A DNA stretch of 64,000 bases from Hydrogenophilus thiooxidans (GCF_019049855.1 NZ_JAHLSY010000008.1:1-64000); one strand, 5' to 3'. Counted from the stretch's first letter, positions 26,698 to 35,707 are shown. Program-made: numbers and translations. The notes: generated by a model not told the origin, from the sequence alone.

Positions 26698-27318
26698 TCA
26701 AGTAGAGGGGGAGGATTCTTTGGGGTTCGGTGGATTGGGGTGAAGCCAGTCGTGGAACCATTTGGTTAAAGTGGGCGCGACGAACCAGGTCATGGCCACC
26801 ACGACCATTGCCGTGATGATTGCGGTACGCAGCGGCAGCGGCCAGTGCTCCAAGTGTGGCGCGATCGTGAGAAAGAGAACCAGCACCGTGGGATAGATTC
26901 CAAACCAGGTAATCAGCGCAATCTTCCACCTTGGGGGTGCCGCCGATGACCGCACCTCGATGGAAGGAAACCAGTGTTCAAGGCCGGAAAGTTCATGGAT
27001 GACCGCGTTCCCTTCCACATGGGGCTCGAGTGCTTTGAGCCCCAACGCCCGTTCAGGGGACTCCTGCCATTGGCGCAGATGCTCCGGCGTGTCAAACGCA
27101 AAAAGCATGTGGTAGCGGCGTGGTTCCCCACTGCCATCGGAATCGGAAGGCCGGATCAGTTGGCCACCCAGGTAACCCGGAAAGCGTGAAGCGACTGCGG
27201 AGAGCTTGGTCCAGGTCTGCTCCAACTCCGCTTCGTGTCCCAGTTTTGCGCGGCGCGATACCAACACCATTTTGATTTGCGCTGGTTTAGGCGCAGAGTG
27301 GGTATCTGTTCCAGCCAT
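26698..27318 (-). CDS. ABM-like protein with C-terminal membrane helices
   Basis: A 206-residue protein of unknown function. Residues 15-115 look like an antibiotic-biosynthesis-monooxygenase (dimeric alpha+beta barrel) domain: [21 protein letters not shown], a central [22 protein letters not shown] and HWFPS. Residues 130-180 form two hydrophobic helices separated by a short loop ([18 protein letters not shown] and [16 protein letters not shown]), and the tail is Pro-rich. ABM domains can bind haem, quinones or aromatic intermediates; membrane tethering is unusual. It lies between dmpE and dmpF, so co-expression with the phenol pathway is clear even though the role is not. Confidence 0.7.
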   Translation of the reverse strand: MAGTDTHSAPKPAQIKMVLVSRRAKLGHEAELEQTWTKLSAVASRFPGYLGGQLIRPSDSDGSGEPRRYHMLFAFDTPEHLRQWQESPERALGLKALEPHVEGNAVIHELSGLEHWFPSIEVRSSAAPPRWKIALITWFGIYPTVLVLFLTIAPHLEHWPLPLRTAIITAMVVVAMTWFVAPTLTKWFHDWLHPNPPNPKESSPST

Positions 27319-27374
27319 GGTCTCTTGCTCGTTCGTTTGGGTTGTTGTGAAAGCGTGGCGCAGCTCCTCGGGGG

Positions 27375-28157
27375 TTAGACGAACCGCACGCTGCAGCCAC
27401 CGATTCCGCCGACGGTGACCCGCAAGTTGTCACCGCGCGCCACAGGGACCATTGCGCCCAACGCCCCAGAGAGAATCACCTCTCCTGCCTTGAGTGTCAC
27501 ACCCATTGCGCCCAAGGTATTGGCAAGCCACGCCACTGCAGTAAGCGGTGAACCCATCGTGGCTGCCCCAGAACCAGTAACAACCACTTCGCCGTTCTTC
27601 TCCAGCACCATGCCGCACGTATAGAGGTCAACAGCGCGCGGATCGACCAGGCGGTCGCCCAGGACGAACACACCGCAACTGGCGTTGTCGGCTACGGTAT
27701 CTTGAATTTTGATCTTCCAGTCGCGGATCCGGCTGTCGACAATCTCGAAACAGGCCATGACCGCTTCGGTGGCAGCGAGTACGTCGGCTGCCGTGATTCC
27801 TGGTCCGGAGAGGTCGCGTTTGAGCAAAAAAGCGATTTCTCCTTCCGCTTTGGGCTGGATCAGACGTTCGAACGGAACCGCTTCCCCTTCGTTGTAGACC
27901 ATCGCATCGGTGAGCAGGCCAAAATCGGGCTGGTTCACCCCGAGCATGTTCATCACCGCCTGGCTGGTGACCCCGATTTTTTTGCCGATGATGCGCTCGC
28001 CTTGTGCTACGCGTCGGGCGTTCATCCGTTGTTGAATCGCGTAGGCATCGGTGATGGTGATCTCCGGGTAACGATCGGTGAGCGGTTCGACCACTTTGCC
28101 CTGCCTCAATGCTTCGTAGAGTTCGTCACCCAAGGTGGTGATCAGTTGCGGATCCAT
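27375..28157 (-). CDS. dmpE: 2-oxopent-4-enoate (2-hydroxypenta-2,4-dienoate) hydratase
   Basis: A 260-residue metal-dependent hydratase that adds water to 2-hydroxypenta-2,4-dienoate to give 4-hydroxy-2-oxovalerate for DmpG. Motifs: IGKKIGVTSQAVMNMLGV, KAEGEIAFLLKRDL (metal ligands), CFEIVDSRIRDWKIKIQDTVADNAS and the GSPLTAVAWLANTLG ending. ATG 28157 is chosen because GAGGAG lies 11 bp upstream; a TTG at 28175 would place that Shine-Dalgarno inside the gene. It is paralogous to dmpH in the same operon. Confidence 0.92.
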   Translation of the reverse strand: MDPQLITTLGDELYEALRQGKVVEPLTDRYPEITITDAYAIQQRMNARRVAQGERIIGKKIGVTSQAVMNMLGVNQPDFGLLTDAMVYNEGEAVPFERLIQPKAEGEIAFLLKRDLSGPGITAADVLAATEAVMACFEIVDSRIRDWKIKIQDTVADNASCGVFVLGDRLVDPRAVDLYTCGMVLEKNGEVVVTGSGAATMGSPLTAVAWLANTLGAMGVTLKAGEVILSGALGAMVPVARGDNLRVTVGGIGGCSVRFV

Positions 28158-28190
28158 CGATGAAACACTCCTCAAGGTTTTTGCCAGGAA

Positions 28191-29063
28191 TCATTGGGAA
28201 AGGGGAATGGGCTCTTGCTCAGAGGCTTCGGCCAGAAAGTCACCCACCAGACGAACGAAACGGTCGGCGTGCTCGATTTGCGTCCAGTGGCCACAGCGCC
28301 CAAAGACGTGTAACTGGCTGCGGTGAATCCACTGGTGAAGCGTGTAGGCATTGGTGAGGGGAATCACCCGGTCTTCCCGGCCGTGGATGATCAGGGTTTC
28401 GTGCGGAATTGCTCGAATGGCCGCTTCTGGGCTCGCTAGGGCATCGACCCAGCGTTGCCGCGGGGCGGGGAACATGGCGGCGTACGCTTCCTGGACGCCT
28501 GGGCGGATGGAGGCGCGGTAACGGAGCTCAGCCAGTTCGTCGGTGACCAGGCGCCGATCATAGGCAAAGAGATCCATCAGCCGCTTCATCGCTTCCACTG
28601 AGGGTTCATACCCCCAGACTGCGTCGAGTCCAGGGGTAAGGGTGAAGGGAACGCCTGCAGAACCCATGAGCACGAGGCGCCGCACGCGGTTGGGGTGGCG
28701 AATCGCAAGCGCAAGCGCAAGAGCGCCGCCAAACGAATTACCCACGAGATCGGTTTTTTCGATGCCCAACGCGTCAAGGAAACCCAGGATGTGGTTGACC
28801 CAGGTGTCCATGTTGTACGTAATGTCTTGGGGACGCTCCGTATAGCCAAAGCCCACCATATCGGGCGCGAAGACATGGGCCCGTTGTGCCAGCTTGGGGA
28901 TGGTCAGGCGCCAGTTCGCCCATGCGCTGACCCCCGGGCCGGAACCGTGGATCAGAACCACTGGGTAGCCCTCCCCCGCTTCGTGGTAGTTCGTATCGAT
29001 TCCAGCAGCTCGAACCGATTTGCCGATTTCCGGGTTTGCTTGTGTGGTCATGGCTTGATCCAT
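28191..29063 (-). CDS. dmpD: 2-hydroxymuconate semialdehyde hydrolase
   Basis: A 290-residue alpha/beta hydrolase that cleaves the ring-fission product of catechol to 2-hydroxypentadienoate and formate, or of methylcatechols to the matching acid. The triad is Ser110 in VGNSFGGAL, Asp231 in HGREDRVIP and His259 in GRCGHWTQIEH; the oxyanion segment is IHGSGPGVSAWANWR. An internal ATG at 29051 is an alternative start. It follows dmpP by 15 bp. Confidence 0.94.
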   Translation of the reverse strand: MDQAMTTQANPEIGKSVRAAGIDTNYHEAGEGYPVVLIHGSGPGVSAWANWRLTIPKLAQRAHVFAPDMVGFGYTERPQDITYNMDTWVNHILGFLDALGIEKTDLVGNSFGGALALALAIRHPNRVRRLVLMGSAGVPFTLTPGLDAVWGYEPSVEAMKRLMDLFAYDRRLVTDELAELRYRASIRPGVQEAYAAMFPAPRQRWVDALASPEAAIRAIPHETLIIHGREDRVIPLTNAYTLHQWIHRSQLHVFGRCGHWTQIEHADRFVRLVGDFLAEASEQEPIPLSQ

Positions 29064-29078
29064 TTGAGCGGTTGCTGA

Positions 29079-30143
29079 TCAAATCTTACGGAACAGTGGG
29101 CTGCGTACCTGTTGGGCATCCGCTGCGGAAATGAACTTTTCAAAGAAGATATCGGCTTCAAAAAGTCGCCCCTGCATCAGCGTGGTGATACAGGCGTCGA
29201 TCATGAGAGGTGGCCCACAGAGGTAGGCCTGCATGCCTGAAAACTGGCCGTTGAATACTTTTTTTGCCACTTCATGGACCAATCCCCGTTCGCCCTGCCA
29301 GTTGCTCGTTTCCGGTTCATCAGAGAGACAGGGAACGTAGGAGAACTGGACATGCGTTTGGGCCAACGTGCGAAACTCTTCGTCATAGTAGAGCTCCGCT
29401 CGATTCCTCTGACCGTAGACCAAAGTAATGGGGTGTGGCCAGCCCGTTGCCAAAAGGTCGTGAATCATCGAGCGGGGGCTAGAGAGGCCCGATCCGCCGG
29501 CGAGGAATAGAACGGGTTTGTTGGCTGACCGGCGTACAAAAAACCGACCGTGGGGACCGGTGAGCTTCAGGGTATCGCCTACTTTTGCGTTTTCATGGAA
29601 CCAAGTGGTCATCGCGCCACCCGGAACGAGTCGAATGTTGAGTTCGAGTAACCCGGTAGCTTCGACCTCTTGGGGAGCGTTGGCGATCGAGAACGCTCTG
29701 GTTCCCTCGATACCCGGGACGCCAATTTGGACGTATTGCCCCGCCTGGAATGGGAGCGGTTCCGAGAGACGCAACCAAACGCCTTTGATGGTTGGCGTCA
29801 AGTCTTCGATCCGCTCAATGGATGCGGTGAGGTCCCGCAACGGAATGGCGCGTGCGTCGGGGTCTTCATCAATTTCTGCTTCGATCACGACGTCGGAAAG
29901 GGGTTTTGCACAACAGGCGAGTGCGACACCCTCTTCGCGCTCGAAATCCATGAGGGCAAAGGGGCTCGCTTCGCCAAAATCGACGTCACCTTCGACCACT
30001 TTCACTTTGCAGGTGCCGCATAGCCCGTGACCACACGCGTGCGGAATGTAGATTCCATTTCTCAGCGCCGCATCGAGCAGGGTTTGGTCTTCTTCAATCG
30101 CACACGAATAGCCCAATGGTTCGATGGTCAGTTCAAAACTCAT
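29079..30143 (-). CDS. dmpP: Phenol hydroxylase reductase component P5
   Basis: A 354-residue NADH reductase feeding electrons to the DmpLNO oxygenase. A plant-type 2Fe-2S domain holds Cys37, Cys42, Cys45 and a fourth at 77/78 (HACGHGLCGTCK, ALACC). The FAD domain follows with RAFSIANAP and GGAMTTWFHENAKVGD, and the NAD domain has LFLAGGSGLSSPRSMIHDLL and YLCGPPLMIDAC. Start MSFELTIEPLG is chosen from family homology; only weak GGGG lies upstream. A stem-loop separates it from dmpO. Confidence 0.94.
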   Translation of the reverse strand: MSFELTIEPLGYSCAIEEDQTLLDAALRNGIYIPHACGHGLCGTCKVKVVEGDVDFGEASPFALMDFEREEGVALACCAKPLSDVVIEAEIDEDPDARAIPLRDLTASIERIEDLTPTIKGVWLRLSEPLPFQAGQYVQIGVPGIEGTRAFSIANAPQEVEATGLLELNIRLVPGGAMTTWFHENAKVGDTLKLTGPHGRFFVRRSANKPVLFLAGGSGLSSPRSMIHDLLATGWPHPITLVYGQRNRAELYYDEEFRTLAQTHVQFSYVPCLSDEPETSNWQGERGLVHEVAKKVFNGQFSGMQAYLCGPPLMIDACITTLMQGRLFEADIFFEKFISAADAQQVRSPLFRKI

Positions 30144-30160
30144 GCAAATACCCCACATTC

Positions 30161-30189
30161 CGTGGCTGCCTCTTTGTGAAGCAGCCACG
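30161..30189 (-). other. Intercistronic stem-loop between dmpO and dmpP
   Basis: CGTGGCTGC (30161-30169) and GCAGCCACG (30181-30189) form a perfect 9-bp stem with an 11-base loop in the 86-bp spacer. No T-run follows on the minus strand, so it looks like an mRNA stability or processing element rather than a terminator. It ends 18 bases before the dmpP start codon. Confidence 0.65.
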
Positions 30190-30229
30190 AATCAGTTGGA
30201 TAAGTTAGCGAGGGGACTGGGAGAGGAAA

Positions 30230-30586
30230 TTAGCTACAACTTCCCTTGATTCCCCTGAGACCTGGGGTGCAGAATCGAATCACGTCTTTGTGTTTCAAGC
30301 CGTTTTCCGCAACGCTCTTCTCCATGTCAGGATGAAAGGGTTTCCCCGATTTGAGCCATGTCACCCGACTCCAGTCGATCTGAGAAAAGTCTGGATGGTA
30401 GCCGTAGATGCCTGGCAGGATATCGGAGATCAACGCCTTGAAGGGCAGCGTTGGGGGCACCGGTATGCAATGGGGGGCGCAGAACATGAGGTGTTCATCC
30501 CACCCGATGTATAACAACGGCGCTGGAAATTTGTCTACCGTATCCTTTGCGGGAAACGAATAGGGCTTCACTGCTTTGACCGGCAT
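30230..30586 (-). CDS. dmpO: Phenol hydroxylase subunit P4 (gamma)
   Basis: A 118-residue small subunit of the (alpha-beta-gamma)2 phenol hydroxylase. The family pattern PYSFPAKDTVDKFPAPLLYIGWDEHLMFCAP near the N-terminus is diagnostic (positions about 9-39). ATG 30586 is preferred over 30592 because AGGAG then lies at normal spacing. Located 17 bp behind dmpN. Confidence 0.92.
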   Translation of the reverse strand: MPVKAVKPYSFPAKDTVDKFPAPLLYIGWDEHLMFCAPHCIPVPPTLPFKALISDILPGIYGYHPDFSQIDWSRVTWLKSGKPFHPDMEKSVAENGLKHKDVIRFCTPGLRGIKGSCS

Positions 30587-30603
30587 TGCCATTCTCCTTT
30601 AGA

Positions 30604-32154
30604 TTAGACGGTGTTCTGGAGGGCTTGGCCCCGCCATGCCGCAAAATGCTTCTGATCTTCCGAGCCTTCAAAGTCTAGGTTATCCCGACCAAAATCAAGA
30701 TCGTAGTAGTCGAATACCGCCATCAAGGGATCGAAACCCGGTTGCGTGGGGTCGACGCCCGGTTTGAAGCAGTTCCCTTGATAGATTTGATGAACCGGGA
30801 GCCACGACTGGACGTACTTTTCTGGCTCGTTTTCGAAGATCTCCTTGCAGTGGTCGCTGCAGAAGTGGTATTTGTCCCCTTGGTAGTCGGTTTCACGGTA
30901 GCAGATCGTGGTGGGATCACCGGGTTCGGTGAAGAGCATCGGGATTTGACAGACGGTGCACAGCATCGGCAATGTCTTGTTGTAGAACCGGTTCCCCGCT
31001 CTGTGCTGTTCGCGATAAAACTCCAACCGCGGACGATAGTATTGATCAAAGGAGTTGGGATATTTTGCCGAGAGCCAATCCAGCTCTTCGTCGGTGGGTA
31101 CCCAGGTGTGGAACGGTGCGGCCGCATTGTAGTTGTAAAAGGTATTCCACGCTTGATGGGAGATATGGTCTTTTCCATCGATCGCGTCTAGCCACCCCTT
31201 CGGCTCACGGATACCGTAGCGCGCCAGGTCGCGGAAGAGCGCTCTGCCATTCTGTTCGCCGTAAATTTCCCACGCTTCCCGCCAGCTCATCACCCGCTTC
31301 GGCAACATGTAGTCCATCATCATCCCCACGAGCGTCAGTACGCGGTAGCCGCGCCAGAACCATTTGTCGATCCAGCGCTGGACGATGGGGACGTTATCGG
31401 GGTCTTGCTCCAACATGAATTTGATCGCTTCGATCCCCAGCGTCATGTGGCGGGATTCATCCGACTGGGCGGAGAAACCAAAGGTCACTGTGGCCAGGTC
31501 GCCGTTGTACGCCGCGCCGGACATGAACGGGACAAAGAGCAAATTGGTGAGGACGTACTCAAACGAGAAGCTGATCGAGGTCAAATACTCGAACGGACCA
31601 GCGGTCAGCGCATCTTCAAAAAAGCTCTTCGGCACCGAGAGATACCAGACCCGGTCGAACCAATGGAGCGAATGGTGCATGCCGTTGAAATATTTGTTGT
31701 AGGTGGAAATGGCATGCGTTTGGGTTTGATAGTGGCGGATTTCGTCAAGGGACTGCATTTGGCACGCCACGCGAAGCCCTTCGCCCACGAAATGGCGCCC
31801 GACCTGAGCAAAGCCGCGGTGCGCGTAGTACTCCAACGGTGATACCCCTTGGATAAAGAGTTTCACGGCATTCACGTAGCGCGCGTCGGTGATCCCCAGG
31901 AAACCGTTGTTTTGCTGGAACGCGTCGATCACCGCGTAGAGTTTTTTCTCTTTTTCTCCTTGGTATTTCCAATAGGCGTCCATGGTCATGCGGAATGGGT
32001 CGACCCATTTGTCCCAATCGTGGATTTTGATCCCTTCATAGGTGGCGTAAGGGTAGACCTTTTCCATCGGCTGGTAGGTGGTTTCCCAACCCAGGCCGCG
32101 GGTCATCGCCGCATACCGTTCTTTGAGACCGAGTTTTTTTACTTGGGTGTCCAT
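30604..32154 (-). CDS. dmpN: Phenol hydroxylase large (alpha) subunit P3 with di-iron centre
   Basis: A 516-residue catalytic subunit of the soluble multicomponent monooxygenase that ortho-hydroxylates phenol to catechol. The carboxylate-bridged di-iron ligands are all visible: Glu108 (PLEYY), Glu138 and His141 (DEIRH), Glu199 (SFEY), Glu233 and His236 (DESRH). A C-terminal YHS-like cysteine motif (MLCTVCQIP...YHFCSDHCKEIF) is also present as in DmpN. GAGGAG lies 8 bp before ATG 32154; an extension upstream reads through dmpM. Confidence 0.96.
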   Translation of the reverse strand: MDTQVKKLGLKERYAAMTRGLGWETTYQPMEKVYPYATYEGIKIHDWDKWVDPFRMTMDAYWKYQGEKEKKLYAVIDAFQQNNGFLGITDARYVNAVKLFIQGVSPLEYYAHRGFAQVGRHFVGEGLRVACQMQSLDEIRHYQTQTHAISTYNKYFNGMHHSLHWFDRVWYLSVPKSFFEDALTAGPFEYLTSISFSFEYVLTNLLFVPFMSGAAYNGDLATVTFGFSAQSDESRHMTLGIEAIKFMLEQDPDNVPIVQRWIDKWFWRGYRVLTLVGMMMDYMLPKRVMSWREAWEIYGEQNGRALFRDLARYGIREPKGWLDAIDGKDHISHQAWNTFYNYNAAAPFHTWVPTDEELDWLSAKYPNSFDQYYRPRLEFYREQHRAGNRFYNKTLPMLCTVCQIPMLFTEPGDPTTICYRETDYQGDKYHFCSDHCKEIFENEPEKYVQSWLPVHQIYQGNCFKPGVDPTQPGFDPLMAVFDYYDLDFGRDNLDFEGSEDQKHFAAWRGQALQNTV

Positions 32155-32164
32155 GGGTGTCTCC

Positions 32165-32434
32165 TCAGTGTTTCCAGTACAAAGTAAATTGGTCGTCGTC
32201 CTCATCGATGTGCCCGGAGAGGCTGATGAGGTTGACGTGGATTTGCTGCAGGTCAAACGGCGTGCCGGTAATCGCTTCGATGGTTTCGCGTCGGATCGTC
32301 AGACGATTGGGGGCATCGATCTTGACCATCGCAGGCGATTCCACTGCGGTGGCATGGGGGTTATCCGCAAGGATCGCTTCGATGATCGGGCGCGCCTCTT
32401 CGTTTTGTTGAAACGCAATAAAGACGTTGGACAT
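32165..32434 (-). CDS. dmpM: Phenol hydroxylase activator protein P2
   Basis: An 89-residue cofactorless effector protein (MmoB/DmpM family) that binds the oxygenase and tunes turnover. It begins MSNVFIAFQQNEEARPIIEA and contains DAPNRLTIRRETIEAITG, matching the family fold. It sits between dmpL and dmpN with 22-bp and 10-bp spacers. Confidence 0.93.
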   Translation of the reverse strand: MSNVFIAFQQNEEARPIIEAILADNPHATAVESPAMVKIDAPNRLTIRRETIEAITGTPFDLQQIHVNLISLSGHIDEDDDQFTLYWKH

Positions 32435-32456
32435 GGTAAAAACTCCTTCGATCGAG

Positions 32457-33452
32457 TTACCGGGCAAGACCGAGTTTTTTGACGCGGTTGGCCAAGCCTT
32501 GGCGGACCTCTTCGAGTGCTGAAGCGGCTGCATCACCCATCGCCAGGACAGAGATTGGGGTGAGCGCATCTGCGGCGCGTTCTTCCCAATGGCGGAACCA
32601 TTGCGTCAGAAGCGCCCGGTTTTCCTCCGATTCCGCCGCGATCGTTTTGATGACGGCGTCAACCCAGCGTGCACTTTCCGCATGCCACTCGGTGATAAAC
32701 GCGGTGAGCATGGAAATTGCGCTACCCCCTTGCATCGCCAGGGCGCTATCGACGTAGGTGTCAAAGATCAGCGGGTAGAGCAACCCATCGAGCGCGAGAT
32801 TTTGCGCCACGAAGAGTTCGACCGGATCTGGAACGACAAACGTATCTTCGACGTAGCGGCGCAGCAGCTGCCAGTTCGCATCATGAAGCCAGGCCGACTT
32901 GCCTTGGTCGAGGCGCTCGGGGCCTTCCAAAGTGAGTGCCAGACGGGTGAGGTATTGCGCGACAGCCAGATTGTCCATCGCGTGGAACATCGCCGGGGCG
33001 GTAAAGGTGGTACCGTATCCGAGCGCGCAGATTTGCGAATTGTTCATGTTCGCCCCCCACGCGACGTGACGCAACGGGGTGAGGACCTCGAGCGCCCGTT
33101 TTTTGACCGCTTCCGGGAGCAGCGCGATGAGCCCACGTGATTCAACGAACGAGAAATTGGCTTCAACCGTCTCTTGTTGCTTGGCCCGCGTGCTGGTCCA
33201 CGATCCGTAATAGAACTGGCGTGGATCGGTGATGGCGTACCAATCCTTCATCTTGACGGCGGTGCGAGTGGGATCGAACAGTTCGTGATCCGGATCCCAC
33301 GTTGGGCGGTAGTGGAAATTGACGCTGGGTTGCGCCCCAAACGTGGCTTCCTGGTAACGGGTCGGAACCTTGTTGTCGCCCACGTATTTGGCGACGTGGG
33401 CATAGGTGAGCCGAAGCGGCTTGATGTTTACGGTCTTGAGGTCGATGGACAT
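32457..33452 (-). CDS. dmpL: Phenol hydroxylase beta subunit P1
   Basis: A 331-residue subunit related to the alpha subunit but lacking a full di-iron ligand set; it completes the oxygenase core. Family stretches include YQEATFGAQPSVNFHYRP, DPRQFYYGSWTSTRAKQQE and GANMNNSQICALGYG. GGAGGA precedes ATG 33452; the longer frame to 33554 overlaps dmpK. Confidence 0.94.
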   Translation of the reverse strand: MSIDLKTVNIKPLRLTYAHVAKYVGDNKVPTRYQEATFGAQPSVNFHYRPTWDPDHELFDPTRTAVKMKDWYAITDPRQFYYGSWTSTRAKQQETVEANFSFVESRGLIALLPEAVKKRALEVLTPLRHVAWGANMNNSQICALGYGTTFTAPAMFHAMDNLAVAQYLTRLALTLEGPERLDQGKSAWLHDANWQLLRRYVEDTFVVPDPVELFVAQNLALDGLLYPLIFDTYVDSALAMQGGSAISMLTAFITEWHAESARWVDAVIKTIAAESEENRALLTQWFRHWEERAADALTPISVLAMGDAAASALEEVRQGLANRVKKLGLAR

Positions 33453-33490
33453 GGACAACTCCTCCGGGTTGTGGATTGTGAAAAAAGCGA

Positions 33491-33727
33491 TTAGCTTCTT
33501 CTGTTGGCGAGTAAGTGGTAGGGGTCGTTTACCTCGACCGCTTGCATTTTGCAAAACTCGTCAAAGGCTTCGGGACGCAGCATCAATTCGACGGTGAGCT
33601 CTTTGGCTCCGATCGAAAATTCGAATTCGACGAAACCCAGGCGGTTGATCCCTGTGACCCTTGCCCATTTGCGGTTGGGATCGAATGGCTCAGGTGGCTC
33701 GGACCGATCAACCATCCTGGGTTTCAT
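33491..33727 (-). CDS. dmpK: Phenol hydroxylase assembly protein P0
   Basis: A 78-residue protein that in the characterised dmp system helps insert iron into the oxygenase. The motif RKWARVTGINRLGFVEFEF and LRPEAFDEFCKMQA are typical of DmpK/TomA0. It is the first of the KLMNOP block and lies 21 bp behind dmpC. Confidence 0.9.
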   Translation of the reverse strand: MKPRMVDRSEPPEPFDPNRKWARVTGINRLGFVEFEFSIGAKELTVELMLRPEAFDEFCKMQAVEVNDPYHLLANRRS

Positions 33728-33748
33728 GATCGCTCTCCTGGATAAGGG

Positions 33749-35203
33749 TTACAGTTTGATGCAGATGTTCTTGAGTTCGGTGTAAAACTCGAGGGAGTGA
33801 ACCCCACCTTCCCGACCGATCCCAGAACGTTTGGCCCCACCAAACGGGGTACGGAGGTCGCGCAAGAACCAGCTATTGATCCAACAGAGGCCCACTTCCA
33901 GTTTTTGCGCGACACGGTGGGCACGGCTCAGGTTGGTGGTCCAAACTGCCGCAGCCAGACCGTAGTCGCTGTCGTTGGCACGGGCAATTACCTCCTCTTC
34001 GCTGTCAAAAGGAGCGATGTGGCAGCAGGGGCCAAAAATTTCTTCCCGCACCACCCGGGCGGTATCGGGCAATCCCGTCCAGATGGTCGGTTGAATCCAT
34101 GCGCCACCCGCGAGTTCTGGCGGCATTTCGGGAATCCCACCGCCCGTGACCACCGTAGCCCCCTCCTCGACGGCCAGTCGGTAGTAGGAGAGCACCTTTT
34201 CACGGTGTTCTTGGCTGATCAGCGGACCCATGTTGGTCGCGGGATCTTCGGGGCGACCGAGTTTCAGCCCTTCTGCGCCCCGCTTGAGCGCTTCGACGAA
34301 GCGGTCGAAGATTGGGCGTTCGACGTAGACCCGCTCGGTACCCAGGCATACTTGCCCGCAGTTGGCGAAGACCGAGCGCATGGTGCCTTCAATAGCGGCG
34401 TCGAAGTCGCAATCGGCGAAGATGATCGCCGCGTTTTTCCCCCCCATCTCGAGACTGACGGGGCGTGCCCCTTGCGCGGCCGCTTTCATGATGATCTCAC
34501 CGGTACGGGTTTCTCCGGTGAAGGTGATCGCGTTGATGCCTGGGTGGGTGGTGATGAATTCGCCAGCGGAATTGGGGCCAAAGCCGTGAACGACGTTATA
34601 GACGCCTGGCGGAATACCGGCTTCGTTCATCACCTCGCCCAAAAGCGCTGCGGTTTGCGGCGTTTCCTCGCTGGGTTTGACGACGACCGTGTTGCCGCAC
34701 GCAAGCGCCGGACCCACCTTCCACGTCATCAGGAGGAGCGGCAGGTTCCAGGGGCAGATCACGCCCACCACGCCGACCGGTGTGCGATAGCTGTAGTTGA
34801 TCGCGCCTCGTCCGTCGGGGGTAGCCATTTCGAAGAATTCGGTGGGGACATTCTTGATGACGTCGGCGAAAATGCGGAAATTGGCAGCGCCGCGGGGGAT
34901 ATCGACGTGGCGGGCAAGGCTGACCGGTTTTCCGGTGTCTTCACATTCGGCGGCCAGGAATTCGTCAAACCGCTTCTCGATTCCGGCGGCAACCGCGTAG
35001 AGCCGCTCCACGCGTTCAGCCACCGTCATCTTGCCCCACGGGCCTTTGAGCGCTGCTTGCGCGGCGCGCACGGCCGCGTCGACCTGTTCGCGACTCGCTT
35101 CGTGCACCTGCCCGATGATTTCCCCCGTCACTGGGCTGCGGTCTGGAAAGGTTCGTTCAGAGGGTTTGAAGGTGCCGTTGATGAAGTTCAAGATCTGTTT
35201 CAT
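33749..35203 (-). CDS. dmpC: 2-hydroxymuconic semialdehyde dehydrogenase
   Basis: A 484-residue NAD+-dependent aldehyde dehydrogenase that oxidises 2-hydroxymuconic semialdehyde, opening the oxalocrotonate branch (DmpC-I-H). ALDH signatures: VICPWNLPLLLMTWKVGPAL, FTGETRTGEIIM, the general-base Glu in SLEMGGKNA and catalytic Cys in GQVCLGTERVYV; EIFGPCCHIAPF near the C-terminus. It separates dmpB from the phenol hydroxylase genes, unlike the classical order. No strong Shine-Dalgarno is visible. Confidence 0.95.
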   Translation of the reverse strand: MKQILNFINGTFKPSERTFPDRSPVTGEIIGQVHEASREQVDAAVRAAQAALKGPWGKMTVAERVERLYAVAAGIEKRFDEFLAAECEDTGKPVSLARHVDIPRGAANFRIFADVIKNVPTEFFEMATPDGRGAINYSYRTPVGVVGVICPWNLPLLLMTWKVGPALACGNTVVVKPSEETPQTAALLGEVMNEAGIPPGVYNVVHGFGPNSAGEFITTHPGINAITFTGETRTGEIIMKAAAQGARPVSLEMGGKNAAIIFADCDFDAAIEGTMRSVFANCGQVCLGTERVYVERPIFDRFVEALKRGAEGLKLGRPEDPATNMGPLISQEHREKVLSYYRLAVEEGATVVTGGGIPEMPPELAGGAWIQPTIWTGLPDTARVVREEIFGPCCHIAPFDSEEEVIARANDSDYGLAAAVWTTNLSRAHRVAQKLEVGLCWINSWFLRDLRTPFGGAKRSGIGREGGVHSLEFYTELKNICIKL

Positions 35204-35245
35204 AGGTGCTTTGCTCAGTTTTAGGAAAGGAAACCTGCATTCCGT

Positions 35246-35692
35246 TCAATTGGAATAGGTCAAACCTATTGCCGCAAGGCCTGCCGCTGCGCACGCTTCG
35301 TCTTCTTCGGCTGAACCACCGGAGACACCGATGCCCCCAACTACGGTGCCGTCTTGGCAGATTGGTAATCCTCCTCCGAACACGATCAGCCGTGGGCGCT
35401 GCGGGAGGCCGAGGCGCAGCGCTTCGTCGTTGCGAATCAGGTCGAAGAGCTTTCGGGTGGGCATCCCAAAACCGGCTGCAGTGTAGGCTTTGTCAATGGC
35501 GATTTCGACCGAGTGCAAAAAAGCGCCGTGCATTCGGCGAAACGCCAACAACGTCCCACTGCCGTCGCAGACAGCAACGTTGATCCGAATCCCCAAACGC
35601 CTTGCGTGGGCCACCGCGGCGGCGCACGCCGCTGCGGCAGCTTCATCGCTGATTTGGGGAACGGTGACCGTCGTGTTGCCCTGCATGGTCAT
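35246..35692 (-). CDS. GlcG/HbpS-family protein
   Basis: A 148-residue GlcG-like protein: AHARRLGIRINVAVCDGSGTLL, FRRMHGAFLHSVEIAIDKAYTAAGF and a Gly-rich C-terminus GGGLPICQDGTVVGGIGVSGGS. Family members bind haem or act as chaperones/sensors and often accompany catechol dioxygenase genes. Located between dmpB (15 bp away) and dmpC, so co-expressed. A role in protecting or reactivating the iron dioxygenase is conceivable but not shown. An internal ATG two codons in is equally possible. Confidence 0.8.
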   Translation of the reverse strand: MTMQGNTTVTVPQISDEAAAAACAAAVAHARRLGIRINVAVCDGSGTLLAFRRMHGAFLHSVEIAIDKAYTAAGFGMPTRKLFDLIRNDEALRLGLPQRPRLIVFGGGLPICQDGTVVGGIGVSGGSAEEDEACAAAGLAAIGLTYSN

Positions 35693-35707
35693 CGCCCCCG
35701 CTACGCC

